Assembly: GCF_019746665.1 (NCBI RefSeq)
Contig: NZ_JAIERS010000013.1
Coordinates: 1-56,622 of the forward strand
DNA length: 56,622 nucleotides
Reading direction: 5' to 3'
Origin: Sphingomonas sp.
GTDB taxonomy: Bacteria; Pseudomonadota; Alphaproteobacteria; Sphingomonadales; Sphingomonadaceae
Shown: positions 43,800 through 56,412 of the stretch, piece by piece
How the letters are laid out: each line of letters begins with the position of its first letter
Numbering within the stretch: position 1 is the first letter of the stretch
Made by a program: the position numbers and the translations under genes
The notes under the pieces: model-generated
Told to the model about the DNA's origin: nothing
Databases searched by the model: none
The model's input: only the letters and a program-made list of their open reading frames with translations

Positions 43800-44911
43800 C
43801 GCTTCAGCCTCGTCACGGTGATGCGGCGCCGGGCGGCGGCGCTGGTCCAGAGATCGCGCACGGTATCGGGCAGAAAAGCAAGGCCGATCAACAGGGTAGG
43901 CGCGGCGAGCAGCCCCCAGTAGAAATTGTTCGCCCGCGCGAATAGCGCGAGCAGTGCCCCGTAAGCGGCGATCGTCGCGAGCACCCGCCGCGCGCGCGGA
44001 TCGGCCCAGCCGCTCCAGCCGATCAGCGCCGCCCCCACCAGCGGCGCCGCGATCAGCAGCGGCAGCTCGGCGAGCGCGGTCGACAGCGTCATCACCTTCA
44101 CGAAATAGCCAAAGCCCAACAGCCCATGCCAGCCGGGCGAGACCGCGTCGTCCACCGTCACCACCCGCGAAACCGCCCAGGCGTGGCAGGTGACGACGAC
44201 CGCCAGCACGCCCAGCGCGCCGACCCAGCCCCACGCCTCGCCCCGCCGCCGCTCGATCAGCGCGAGGCCCAGCATCACCAGCGCGTAGAGCGCCGCCGTC
44301 TCGCGCACCAGCATCGCGATCAGCGCCACCCCGATCGCGTCGCGCGCCGCCCCCGGCCGCCACAGCGCAAGCGACAGCGCGATCAGCGGCCCGGCCCATA
44401 CCTCGTGGAGCGGGATCAGGCTCGGCTGGACGAACACGATCATCGCCGCGCCGAGCAGCACCAGCGCCAGCACCAGCGCGAGCGGACGCACGAAGGCCGG
44501 GCGCAGCACCCGATACCAGGCAAAGCCCACCCCCGCCGCGAGCGCATAGAGCAGCGCGATCACCAGCGCCGGCGGCAGATAGGCCTGCACCATCGCCAGC
44601 GTCGGCAGGCGGAAGGTGACGAAGGGTTTCAGCGGAAACTCACCCCGCCGCAGCGCGTCGGCGGCGACGGTGTAGTAGTTGCCGCCCCCCCGCACCCCGG
44701 CCGCGATCGATTCATACAGCATGATGTCGGTCACGTTGCTCGCCGGATCGCCGGGCACGGCTTGCGCCTGGGGCGGCGGCGGGATCGAGAGCGCGGCGAG
44801 GCAGGCGAGCAGAAGCACCGCCCAGATCAGCGCGATCGCGCGAGCGCGGGGAGCGTCGAGCCCGGCATAGGCGCTTGGGGCGGCGAGCCACAGCGACGCC
44901 CGCGCGCTCAT
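43796..44911 (-). CDS. Multi-pass membrane protein, GT-C/GT87-like
   Basis: A 371-residue protein with nine or so transmembrane helices. The first periplasmic loop contains NVTDIMLYESIAAGV and GGNYYTVAADALRRGEFPLKPF, typical of undecaprenyl/polyprenyl-sugar-dependent membrane glycosyltransferases, so a role in surface glycan modification is possible. The start at 44911 is fixed by a one-base overlap with the ubiB stop (TGATG). It sits in an operon between ubiB and coaBC, which are otherwise neighbours in related genomes. Confidence 0.72.
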   Translation of the reverse strand: MSARASLWLAAPSAYAGLDAPRARAIALIWAVLLLACLAALSIPPPPQAQAVPGDPASNVTDIMLYESIAAGVRGGGNYYTVAADALRRGEFPLKPFVTFRLPTLAMVQAYLPPALVIALLYALAAGVGFAWYRVLRPAFVRPLALVLALVLLGAAMIVFVQPSLIPLHEVWAGPLIALSLALWRPGAARDAIGVALIAMLVRETAALYALVMLGLALIERRRGEAWGWVGALGVLAVVVTCHAWAVSRVVTVDDAVSPGWHGLLGFGYFVKVMTLSTALAELPLLIAAPLVGAALIGWSGWADPRARRVLATIAAYGALLALFARANNFYWGLLAAPTLLIGLAFLPDTVRDLWTSAAARRRITVTRLKR

Positions 44912-46446
44912 CAGCCGAGCACCAGCCAGGCGAGCAAGGCGCCGGTGAACCCGCTCAGCAGCCCGACCGTGGCATAGCGCCAGCCAGCGCCGATGCGTAC
45001 CAGCTCGACGGGTTTGAGCGGCGGTGCAGGCGGCGCGCCGCCGGGGCTGGGGAAGTGACGCTCGATATTGCGCACCAGCTCGGGCAGGCGGGCGAGGGTG
45101 CGGACATCCTCGATCAACCGATCGGCGATCGCCGTCTCCGGCCCCAATTCGGTGCGAATCCATTCGCGCACGAAGGGAGCGGCCGTCTCCCACATGTTGA
45201 TCTCGGGATCGAGCGCGGTCGCGACCCCCTCCACCATCACCATCGTCTTCTGCAGCAGCAGCAGATGGGGTTGGGTCTGCATGTCGAAGTCGCGGGTGAT
45301 GTTGAACAGCCCGTCGAGCATCTGGCCGACCGACATGTCCTTCACCGCCATGCCGCGCATCGGCTCGCCGACCGCACGGAGCGCCGTCGCGAACTCACCG
45401 ACATTATGATGCGGCGGCACATAGCCCGCCTCGAAATGGATTTCCGCCACGCGCCGGTAATTGCCGGTTATCAGGCCATAGAGAATCTCGGCGAGCCAAA
45501 CGCGCGCGCGCCGGTCGATGCGGCCCATGATGCCGAAATCGATCGCCGCCAGCCGGTCCCCGGGCAGCGCGAACAAATTGCCCTGATGAAGATCGGCATG
45601 GAAGAACCCTTCCGCGATCGCCTGGCGCAGGAACGCCTGCACCAGCGTCTGCGCAAGCCGTGCCGGGTTGTGCCCGGCGGCAAGCAACTGATCGCGCTTG
45701 GAAAGCTTGATCCCCTCGATCCATTCGAGCGTGAGCACGCGCCCCGTGGTTCGCTGCCAATCGATCTTGGGCACGACGAAATCGGGCTCGGCGATCATCG
45801 ATTCGGCGAGTTCACTCGCCGAGGCGGCCTCGCGTCGCAGATCGAGTTCGCGCGCGGTCCAGCGCTTGAACGTCTCGATCACCAGCCGCAGGCGCAGCCG
45901 GCTCAGCTCGCCGCCAAACGCCTCGAGATGCGCCGCAGCCCATTCATAGGTGTCGATCGCCTTGGCGAATTCTTCCTCGACGCCCGGGCGGAGCACTTTC
46001 ACCGCCACCTGCCGGCCATCGGTGGTGATCGCGCGGTGGACCTGCGCGATCGACGCGGCGCCAACGGGCTTGGGATCGATCTCGGCGAAAATCTGGTCGA
46101 GCGGGCGACCGAAGCTGTTACGCAGCGCCGCTTCGATCACGGCGTAGGGCAGGGGCGGCACCGCGTCCTGCAGCCGCTCGAGATCGCGCGCGGCGTCCTC
46201 GCCGATCAGATCGGGGCGGGTCGCCAGCGTCTGCCCCAGCTTGATCGCGGGCGGCCCGATCGCCTCGAGCGCGTCGGCATAAGCGGGCGTCGCCGGCACC
46301 CGCGCGCCGAGCCGGGCGATGCGACACAGCCGGCGCACCGGCGCGGGGGTGTTGGGATCGCGCTCGATCCCGCGCAACGCCCCGTGGCGAGCGAGCGTGC
46401 GGCCCCATTTGAGCAGCCGCCACAGATGAATGGCAGGCGCCGTCAC
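44911..46446 (-). CDS. ubiB: Ubiquinone biosynthesis ATPase/kinase-like protein UbiB
   Basis: A membrane-associated member of the ADCK/UbiB atypical kinase family needed for ubiquinone synthesis. Seen: the KxGQ motif (AIKLGQTLATRPDL), the Ala-rich loop in VGAASIAQVHRA, AVKVLRPG, FHADLHQGNLF and AIDFGIMG, which are the family's ATP-handling motifs, and two C-terminal membrane helices (TVGLLSGFTGALLAWLVLG). Length 511. The start is GTG. It follows ubiE after 25 bp. Confidence 0.95.
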   Translation of the reverse strand: MTAPAIHLWRLLKWGRTLARHGALRGIERDPNTPAPVRRLCRIARLGARVPATPAYADALEAIGPPAIKLGQTLATRPDLIGEDAARDLERLQDAVPPLPYAVIEAALRNSFGRPLDQIFAEIDPKPVGAASIAQVHRAITTDGRQVAVKVLRPGVEEEFAKAIDTYEWAAAHLEAFGGELSRLRLRLVIETFKRWTARELDLRREAASASELAESMIAEPDFVVPKIDWQRTTGRVLTLEWIEGIKLSKRDQLLAAGHNPARLAQTLVQAFLRQAIAEGFFHADLHQGNLFALPGDRLAAIDFGIMGRIDRRARVWLAEILYGLITGNYRRVAEIHFEAGYVPPHHNVGEFATALRAVGEPMRGMAVKDMSVGQMLDGLFNITRDFDMQTQPHLLLLQKTMVMVEGVATALDPEINMWETAAPFVREWIRTELGPETAIADRLIEDVRTLARLPELVRNIERHFPSPGGAPPAPPLKPVELVRIGAGWRYATVGLLSGFTGALLAWLVLG

Positions 46447-46471
46447 GCGCGCGTCACCAGCATGGCCATGA

Positions 46472-47203
46472 TCAGATTTTCCAGCCGCTGTGGATCGCGA
46501 CCAGCCCGCCGAGCACCGGCTCGACCGAAACCTGGGTGAAGCCCGCCTCGCGGATCATCCCCGCGAACCGCTCCATATCCGGAAACCGCCGGATCGATTC
46601 GATTAGATAGCGATAGCTGTCCTCGTCACGCGCCAGCGCCCGGCCGAGGCGGGGGACGAGATGATGCGAATAGGCGTCATAAAGCTCGGCGAAGCCCGGC
46701 CACAAGGTCTGCGAGAATTCCAGGCAGAAGAAACGGCCGCCGCGCCGCAACACGCGGTGCGCCTCGGCCAAAGCGGCGGGGATGTCGGTCACGTTGCGGA
46801 TGCCGAAGGCGATCGTATAGGCATCGAAGAATTTCTCGGGAAAGCTCAGCGTTTCGGCATTGGCCTCGGTCCATACCAGCCCGTCGATCCCGCGCCGGGC
46901 GGCGCGCTGCATCCCGACCTCAAGCATCGCCGGGTTGATGTCGGCCACGGTGACGCTCGCACCGCTCGCCGCGAGCCGGAAGGCGATATCACCCGTGCCG
47001 CCCGCCATATCGAGGAGCGATTCGCCCAGGCGCGGCTTCACGCGGCGGACGAAACGATCCTTCCACAGTCGGTGCATGCCGGCCGACATCGCGTCGTTCA
47101 TCAGGTCATAGCGCCGTGCAACGCTTTGAAAGACCTGTCCAACGCGTGCGGTCTTTTCCGCCGGGCTTACTTGCTGATAGCCAAAGGATACCGTCTCGCT
47201 CAT
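46472..47203 (-). CDS. ubiE: Ubiquinone/menaquinone methyltransferase UbiE
   Basis: A SAM-dependent C-methyltransferase of ubiquinone synthesis. The SAM site is LLDMAGGTGDIAFRL, followed by VADINPAMLEVG, and the UbiE signatures YDLMNDAMSAGMHRLWKD and TIAFGIRNV are intact. ATG 47203 begins MSETVSFGYQQV, the usual family start; longer frames add unrelated sequence. Length 243. First gene of the ubiE-ubiB-membrane protein-coaBC operon. Confidence 0.96.
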   Translation of the reverse strand: MSETVSFGYQQVSPAEKTARVGQVFQSVARRYDLMNDAMSAGMHRLWKDRFVRRVKPRLGESLLDMAGGTGDIAFRLAASGASVTVADINPAMLEVGMQRAARRGIDGLVWTEANAETLSFPEKFFDAYTIAFGIRNVTDIPAALAEAHRVLRRGGRFFCLEFSQTLWPGFAELYDAYSHHLVPRLGRALARDEDSYRYLIESIRRFPDMERFAGMIREAGFTQVSVEPVLGGLVAIHSGWKI

Positions 47204-47355
47204 GCCGCTCGCTCTAGCCAAGCCGGGGGGCGGGAGCAAATGGCAAAGGGAGGGGCGGCTTTGAGGGGCGGTCACAAGCGTAACTTGCAATTTCGGTAAA
47301 TACTTATAACGCGCCGCCATTGCGGTGGGGCACGCAAGGACACCAGAAGGTTTTG

Positions 47356-47541
47356 ATGTTCAGTCACCTCGATAGTTGGGAAGTCGGCCTGATCGTGCTG
47401 CTTGTCGCGATGCCGATCGCATTGTTCGGCGCGATCGAAATGGTCGGCAGGATGAATCGTGAGAAAGCGCGCAAGCTGGCCCAGCGCAACAAGGTCGCCG
47501 AGCTCGAAGCGCGGCGCAATGCGCGCGACGGGCGGCGCTGA
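47356..47541 (+). CDS. Small membrane protein upstream of mutM
   Basis: A 61-residue protein with one transmembrane helix (VGLIVLLVAMPIALFGAIEM) and a highly charged cytoplasmic tail (REKARKLAQRNKVAELEARR) that may be a coiled coil. AGAAGG precedes ATG 47356, so this start is preferred to a longer GTG/ATG version. It lies 18 bp before mutM and is divergent from ubiE. Function unknown. Confidence 0.65.
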   Translation: MFSHLDSWEVGLIVLLVAMPIALFGAIEMVGRMNREKARKLAQRNKVAELEARRNARDGRR

Positions 47542-47559
47542 TCCAGAAGCGGCGCCACC

Positions 47560-48375
47560 TTGCCCGAACTTCCCGAGGTTGAAACGACCGTCCGCGGCCT
47601 GGCCCCGGTATTGGAGGGCGCGCGGCTCACCCGCGTCGTCACCCACCGCGCCGATCTGCGGCGGCCCTTTCCGCCGGACCTGGCGCAGCGGCTGACTGGC
47701 GCGCGGGTGATGACACTCGGCCGTCGCGCCAAATATGGGCTGGTCGAAACCGACCGCGGCGACACGATGGTGTTCCACCTGGGCATGTCCGGGCGCTGGC
47801 GGCTCGATCCGAGCGAGGCGCTGCCGCACGACCATTTGCTGATCGAAACCGACAGCGGGCGGCGCGTGGCACTCAACGATCCGCGCCGCTTCGGCTCGGT
47901 TGATCTCGTGGAAAGCGCGGCGCTCGCCGCCTGGGGGCCGTTCGCGGCGCTGGGGCCGGAGCCCTTGGGGCCAGACTTTACGCCCGCGCATCTCGCCGCG
48001 CGCTTCGCCGGGCGGATCGCGCCGGTGAAGGCGCTGCTGCTCGATCAGCGGATCGTCGCGGGGCTCGGCAACATCTATGTGTGCGAGGCGCTGCACATCG
48101 CCGGCATCGCCCCAAACCGTGCCGCCGGCCGGGTAGCGACGCCGCGCCTGACGCCGCTGGTCGAGGCGGTGCGGACGGTGTTGACCGCCGCGATCGCCGC
48201 CGGCGGATCGTCGCTGCGCGACTATGCCCGGCCCGATGGCGAGCTGGGCTATTTCAGCAAGGATTGGCGCGTCTATGGTCGCGAGGGAGAGGCGTGCCCC
48301 GCCTGCGCCACGCCGGTCCGTCGCCGCGTCGATGGCGGGCGATCGACCTTTTTCTGCGCGCGCTGCCAGCGCTAA
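47560..48375 (+). CDS. mutM: Formamidopyrimidine-DNA glycosylase (Fpg)
   Basis: Removes 8-oxoguanine and other oxidised purines, with AP-lyase activity. After the initiator the sequence is PELPEVETTVRGL, which provides the catalytic N-terminal proline and Glu. The conserved lysine (RRAKYGLVET), the late DYARPDGELGYF segment and the C-terminal zinc finger CPAC...CARC are present. The start is TTG, required to place Pro at position 2. Length 271. Confidence 0.96.
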   Translation: MPELPEVETTVRGLAPVLEGARLTRVVTHRADLRRPFPPDLAQRLTGARVMTLGRRAKYGLVETDRGDTMVFHLGMSGRWRLDPSEALPHDHLLIETDSGRRVALNDPRRFGSVDLVESAALAAWGPFAALGPEPLGPDFTPAHLAARFAGRIAPVKALLLDQRIVAGLGNIYVCEALHIAGIAPNRAAGRVATPRLTPLVEAVRTVLTAAIAAGGSSLRDYARPDGELGYFSKDWRVYGREGEACPACATPVRRRVDGGRSTFFCARCQR

Positions 48376-48472
48376 GGATTGACCAAGCGGTCCGAAGGGG
48401 TTAAGGGCCGCGCCTTCGCAAGCGGCTTTGGCCGCGTGCTCCCTTCATCCAAGCAAAGGCTCGAGGTTCTTC

Positions 48473-48736
48473 ATGGCGAATACGCCACAAGCGAAAAAGC
48501 GGATCCGGCGGAACGATCGCCGTGCGGTGGTCAACAAGAATCGAATCAGCCGCATCCGCACCTTCGTGAAGAAGGTCGAGTCGGCGCTGGCCTCCGGCGA
48601 CAAGGGTGCCGCCCAACTCGCGCTTCGCGAGGTGCAGCCCGAATTGGCGCGCGGCGTCGCCAAGGGTGTCCTGCATCGTAACACGGCGGCGCGGAAGTTC
48701 TCGCGCCTGACCAAGGCGGTCTCGGCGCTCGCCTAA
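48473..48736 (+). CDS. rpsT: 30S ribosomal protein S20
   Basis: A small basic primary 16S-binding ribosomal protein of 87 residues. It starts [16 protein letters not shown], the family signature, and continues with [16 protein letters not shown] and [17 protein letters not shown] 48473 with GAGG upstream gives the standard length. Located between mutM and dnaA, a conserved arrangement in alphaproteobacteria. Confidence 0.97.
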   Translation: MANTPQAKKRIRRNDRRAVVNKNRISRIRTFVKKVESALASGDKGAAQLALREVQPELARGVAKGVLHRNTAARKFSRLTKAVSALA

Positions 48737-48760
48737 CCGTTTCAAGTGCCGAACAGATTA

Positions 48761-48788
48761 GCCCGCCGGCCCCAGTCGGCGGGCTTTT
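48761..48788 (+). terminator. Rho-independent terminator after rpsT
   Basis: GCCCGCCG and CGGCGGGC pair across an 8-base loop (GCCCCAGT) and are followed by TTTT. It lies 25 bp after the rpsT stop. Confidence 0.85.
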
Positions 48789-49164
48789 GCGTTTGGGCGG
48801 GGGCGGCGCCTAGCAGAATCGACGTCCACTTGCTTTTACAAACGCGCCACAAAACGGGACGGTAGGTTATCCCACGATTCGCGCGCCGCAGGCGGCCTGC
48901 CTTCAACAAAAGCCATTATAACATAGATACTTAAAAGGGCTGCCCTCGGAAAACCTAGGGGTTGCGCATGTCAATCCTGATTATTTCAGAATGTTTACAA
49001 CTGGGGTCTTGATCGACTCATCCCGCTCTTCATAATTGGAACTCGCCGGTGCGATCGTCACGTCCGGTTTTTGATGAAAGCATGGGGACGTCGGGCGGAC
49101 GGTGTTCGCCTTGGGGGAGCTTTGTCGTTGGTAAAACGGGCCGCGCAGGGGCGTATTTGCGCGG
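48789..49164. promoter_or_regulatory. dnaA upstream region with candidate promoter
   Basis: A 376-bp non-coding region that is clearly AT-richer than the rest of the window (for example ATTATAACATAGATACTTAAAA at 48914-48934). The best promoter-like pair is TTGATC at 49009-49014 and CATAAT at 49031-49036 with a 16-bp spacer, placing the start of dnaA transcription near 49043. I found no convincing cluster of DnaA boxes, so I do not call an origin. Confidence 0.45.
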
Positions 49165-50592
49165 ATGGGAGACGATTGCGTGCAAGGTTCTAGGGCTCAG
49201 AACGCGACCAAGTTGAGCGATATCGCCCGCGCCTGGGGCCGAATCCGCAGCGGTTTGCGCGAATCGGCGGGCGGGCGGCTGTTCGATCAATGGCTGAAGC
49301 CGCTGACCTTGGTGGAAACCGGCGAGCAGGACATCGTTCGCCTGGCGCTGCCGTCCGCGTTCATGACCAATTGGGTGCGCAATAATTACGGCGAACGGCT
49401 GACCCATGAGTTTCGCGCGCTCGTCCCCGGCGTCCACACGGTCGTCATCGAAACCGCGAGCGCGGCCGCGCCGCTCGCCGTGGTAAGCGCCGAGATCGTC
49501 TCGATCGACCAGGCGCGCGCCGAATCGCGCGCCGCCGAGCCCATGCCCGCTCCCGCCGCCGATCCGGCGTCGCGCCCCGCACTCGATCCGCGCTGGACCT
49601 TCGAACGGTTCGTGGTGGGCGGATCCAACCGGGTCGCGTTCAACGCCGCGCGCGCGCTCGCGGAGCCGGGCGCACCGCGCTTCAGCCCGCTGTTCCTCCA
49701 TGGCGGCACCGGGCTTGGCAAGACGCATTTGATGCACGCGATCGGCCAGGCCTTCCTCGCGGTCCAGCCCGGCGCGCGCGTGATCTATATGTCGGCCGAG
49801 CGGTTCATGTTCGAATTCGTCCAGGCGATGCGCGCGCGTGACACCTTCGCGTTCAAGGCGCGGCTGCGTTCCGCCGATCTGCTGATGATCGACGATCTCC
49901 AGTTCATCGCCGGCAAGGACGCGACTCAGGAAGAGTTCTTTCACACGATCAACGAGGTGATGGCCGCCGGCAAAAGGCTGGTGGTCGCCGCCGATCGCGC
50001 GCCGCAGGGGCTGGAAGGCGTCGAGGCGCGCATCCTCTCGCGCTTCGCGAGCGGCTTTGTCGCCGATATCAAGCCGCCCGAGCCGGAGCTACGCCGCGCG
50101 ATCCTCGACGCCCGCCTGGCCGAACTGGCGGTCGCGGTGCCGGCCGAAGTGCTCGATCTGCTCGCGCTGCGGCTCAGCAGCAGCGTGCGCGAGCTGGAGG
50201 GGGCGCTTAACCGCCTCGTGGCCTATGCGCAGCTGACGGACGCGCGGATCGACATGGATTTCGCGCTGGAGACGCTGGGCGAGGTGTTGCGCGGCGCGCA
50301 GAAGCGGGTGACGATCGATGAGATTCAGCGCGCGGTCTCCGCTTATTTCGATCTGAAGCCGCTCGATCTGGTGAGCGCGCGCCGCGCGCGCGTGGTCGCG
50401 CGGCCGCGCCAGATCGCGATGTATCTCGCCAAGCGGCTGACGACGCGCTCATTGCCCGAGATCGGGCGGAAGTTCGGCGGGCGCGACCATTCGACCGTGA
50501 TCCATGCGGTCCGCCGGATCGAGGAACTGCGCGGGCAGGACGGTGAGATCGACCAAGCGGTGCGCCGCTTGATGCGCGACCTGGAAGCCTAA
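49165..50592 (+). CDS. dnaA: Chromosomal replication initiator DnaA
   Basis: The AAA+ initiator that binds origin boxes and melts DNA. Domain I is about 15-95, a variable linker reaches about 140, the ATPase domain has Walker A GGTGLGKTH (180-188) and Walker B MIDD (241-244), and the sensor region has RILSRFASG. Domain IV holds the DNA-binding helix-turn-helix with GGRDHSTVIHAVRRIEEL. VRELEGALNRLVAY is also typical. Length 475. ATG 49165 is preferred; GTG 49180 is an alternative. Its stop overlaps the stop of the convergent cytochrome gene. Confidence 0.96.
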   Translation: MGDDCVQGSRAQNATKLSDIARAWGRIRSGLRESAGGRLFDQWLKPLTLVETGEQDIVRLALPSAFMTNWVRNNYGERLTHEFRALVPGVHTVVIETASAAAPLAVVSAEIVSIDQARAESRAAEPMPAPAADPASRPALDPRWTFERFVVGGSNRVAFNAARALAEPGAPRFSPLFLHGGTGLGKTHLMHAIGQAFLAVQPGARVIYMSAERFMFEFVQAMRARDTFAFKARLRSADLLMIDDLQFIAGKDATQEEFFHTINEVMAAGKRLVVAADRAPQGLEGVEARILSRFASGFVADIKPPEPELRRAILDARLAELAVAVPAEVLDLLALRLSSSVRELEGALNRLVAYAQLTDARIDMDFALETLGEVLRGAQKRVTIDEIQRAVSAYFDLKPLDLVSARRARVVARPRQIAMYLAKRLTTRSLPEIGRKFGGRDHSTVIHAVRRIEELRGQDGEIDQAVRRLMRDLEA

Positions 50593-51851
50593 CCGCCCGC
50601 GCCGCCGACCACGGGCGGCCGTGGCGCCGCCGGCGAACGCGCGGCATAATAGAGCGCCACGCCGTCAATCTCCCGGTCGGACAGGTGGCGGGCTGCGGCG
50701 TACATGGGATTGCCCCGCCCGGTGCCGCCGCGCAGGCCCGTGCGGAACAGCTTGAGCTGATCGCGCAGATAATAGCGATTCTGCCCATCGATCTTGGGAT
50801 AGGCCTTGGCCACCGCCCGGGTGTAATCATGGCAGCTGGCGCAGGCGCCGACCCTTCGGGCGGGGTCGCCATGCGTCGCGATTCGCTCGCCGAGCTGGAG
50901 CAGCGCGGGATCGGGGTGCAGCTGGTCCGCCTGGCGCTTGGGTTGGCCGGCATAATAGCGCGCCAGCCCGGCGATCTGTTCCGGCGTCAGGTTGAGCGCC
51001 ACGGTCTGCATGAAGCCACTCGGTCGCGCGCCACTCGCATAGCGGTTGAGCGCGGTCGCGATCTGCTCGTCGGTCAGCAGCGCGATATTGGGGAAGGCGC
51101 CGCCCGGCCGCCCCGCGCCATCGCGCCCGTGGCAGGCGACGCAGCTGCCGCCGACCGCGTCGCTCACCTCGGCATCGCCAAAGCCATAGCTCGGCCGCTC
51201 GATCCGCTGTTCGGAGGCATCGGGGGTAAGGATGCCGGGCTGATAGGGCACTGGCTTCACCGTGCCGGGCGCGAAAGGTGGCATCGCATCGGGCAGGTCC
51301 GCGCCGATCAGCCGGCGGTAGGCGTCGCCGCGCATCTTCGGCACTTGCTTCACGAAGGCGGCGAGCGCCCACACTTCGTCATCGCGATCCTGCACCGGCC
51401 AGGCGGGCATCGCCGAATATTTGATCCCGTGCTTGATGATCCAGAACAGCTCGGGCACGGTGAAATCCTGCGCGACGCTCGGCAGATATTGCGGTTGCGG
51501 CCGCATCGCGAGCGCGACGACGTTCTGGCCGCGTCCGGGGACGCTGTGGCAGTGCGAACAGACGCGATCATAATAGATCGCGCCCTTCTGGATCAGCGCC
51601 GCGCTGTTAATGTCGGGCGGCGGCTGTAGGCCTCCGGCGTGAAACGCCGCCGAGCGCTTGAAAGTGTAGTGCAGCAGGGTCGACCAGCCGGCTGGATGGG
51701 GCACCGAGGCGGCGAGGTTGAGCAGCCCCGTCCACACCACCGCCAGCGCGATCACGATGCCGAGCAGTGCCGCCGCGGCGATCGGCCCCAGCCATTGCTG
51801 CAGGCGGCGCGGGAACAGATCGTGCAACAGGCTGAGATAAGGGGATCCCAT
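50589..51851 (-). CDS. Triheme cytochrome c
   Basis: A 420-residue membrane-anchored periplasmic electron carrier with an N-terminal helix (about 22-44) and three heme-binding CxxCH motifs: C98-S-H-C-H102, C237-V-A-C-H241 and C337-A-S-C-H341. MP/AMPAW segments could provide distal Met ligands. It resembles multi-heme cytochrome c subunits of dehydrogenases or oxidases, but no catalytic subunit is adjacent, so the redox partner is unknown. It is flanked by dnaA (convergent) and rpoC. Confidence 0.9.
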   Translation of the reverse strand: MGSPYLSLLHDLFPRRLQQWLGPIAAAALLGIVIALAVVWTGLLNLAASVPHPAGWSTLLHYTFKRSAAFHAGGLQPPPDINSAALIQKGAIYYDRVCSHCHSVPGRGQNVVALAMRPQPQYLPSVAQDFTVPELFWIIKHGIKYSAMPAWPVQDRDDEVWALAAFVKQVPKMRGDAYRRLIGADLPDAMPPFAPGTVKPVPYQPGILTPDASEQRIERPSYGFGDAEVSDAVGGSCVACHGRDGAGRPGGAFPNIALLTDEQIATALNRYASGARPSGFMQTVALNLTPEQIAGLARYYAGQPKRQADQLHPDPALLQLGERIATHGDPARRVGACASCHDYTRAVAKAYPKIDGQNRYYLRDQLKLFRTGLRGGTGRGNPMYAAARHLSDREIDGVALYYAARSPAAPRPPVVGGAGG

Positions 51852-51943
51852 TGGGCTTCCTCCGCGGCCGCGTTGTCGCGCGGTTCAATGCGGCAAGCGG
51901 AGGGAGCGTTGCACACAGTGCGCATGATGACGAAAACACAAAC

Positions 51944-51969
51944 GCCGCCCGGGATCGCTCCCGGGCGGC
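51944..51969 (-). terminator. Rho-independent terminator of rpoC
   Basis: GCCGCCCGGG and CCCGGGCGGC form a perfect 10-bp stem with a 6-base loop. On the minus strand it is followed by GTTTGTGTTTTC. It lies 26 bp after the rpoC stop and ends the rpoBC transcript. Confidence 0.85.
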
Positions 51970-51994
51970 GCTTATCGTGTCAGCGACGCGTGGC

Positions 51995-56284
<4,290 letters not shown>

Positions 56285-56301
56285 GTCTTGGCTCCGCTAG
56301 G

Positions 56302-56402
56302 CCCTCTCCCCTTCAGGGGAGAGGGTTGGGAGAGGGGGATGCCGCGCGCCAGGCTGCCACACCGTCCCCTCTCCCCGACCCTCTCCCCTGAAGGGGAGAG
56401 GG
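56302..56402. repeat. Inverted repeat between rpoB and rpoC
   Basis: Left arm CCCTCTCCCCTTCAGGGGAGAGGGTTGGGAGAGGGGGA, right arm its mirror ending CCCTGAAGGGGAGAGGG. Each arm is also a hairpin (CCCTCTCCCCTTCAGGGGAGAGGG type). The two arms flank about 25 bp of unique sequence. This CCCTCTCCC element is widespread in proteobacteria; here it lies within the rpoBC transcript. Confidence 0.85.
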
Positions 56403-56412
56403 AGGAAGAAGG

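Noticed and set aside
48868..48876. TTATCCCAC as a DnaA box
   Set aside because: It differs from TTATNCACA at three positions unless a base is inserted, and no second good box is nearby.
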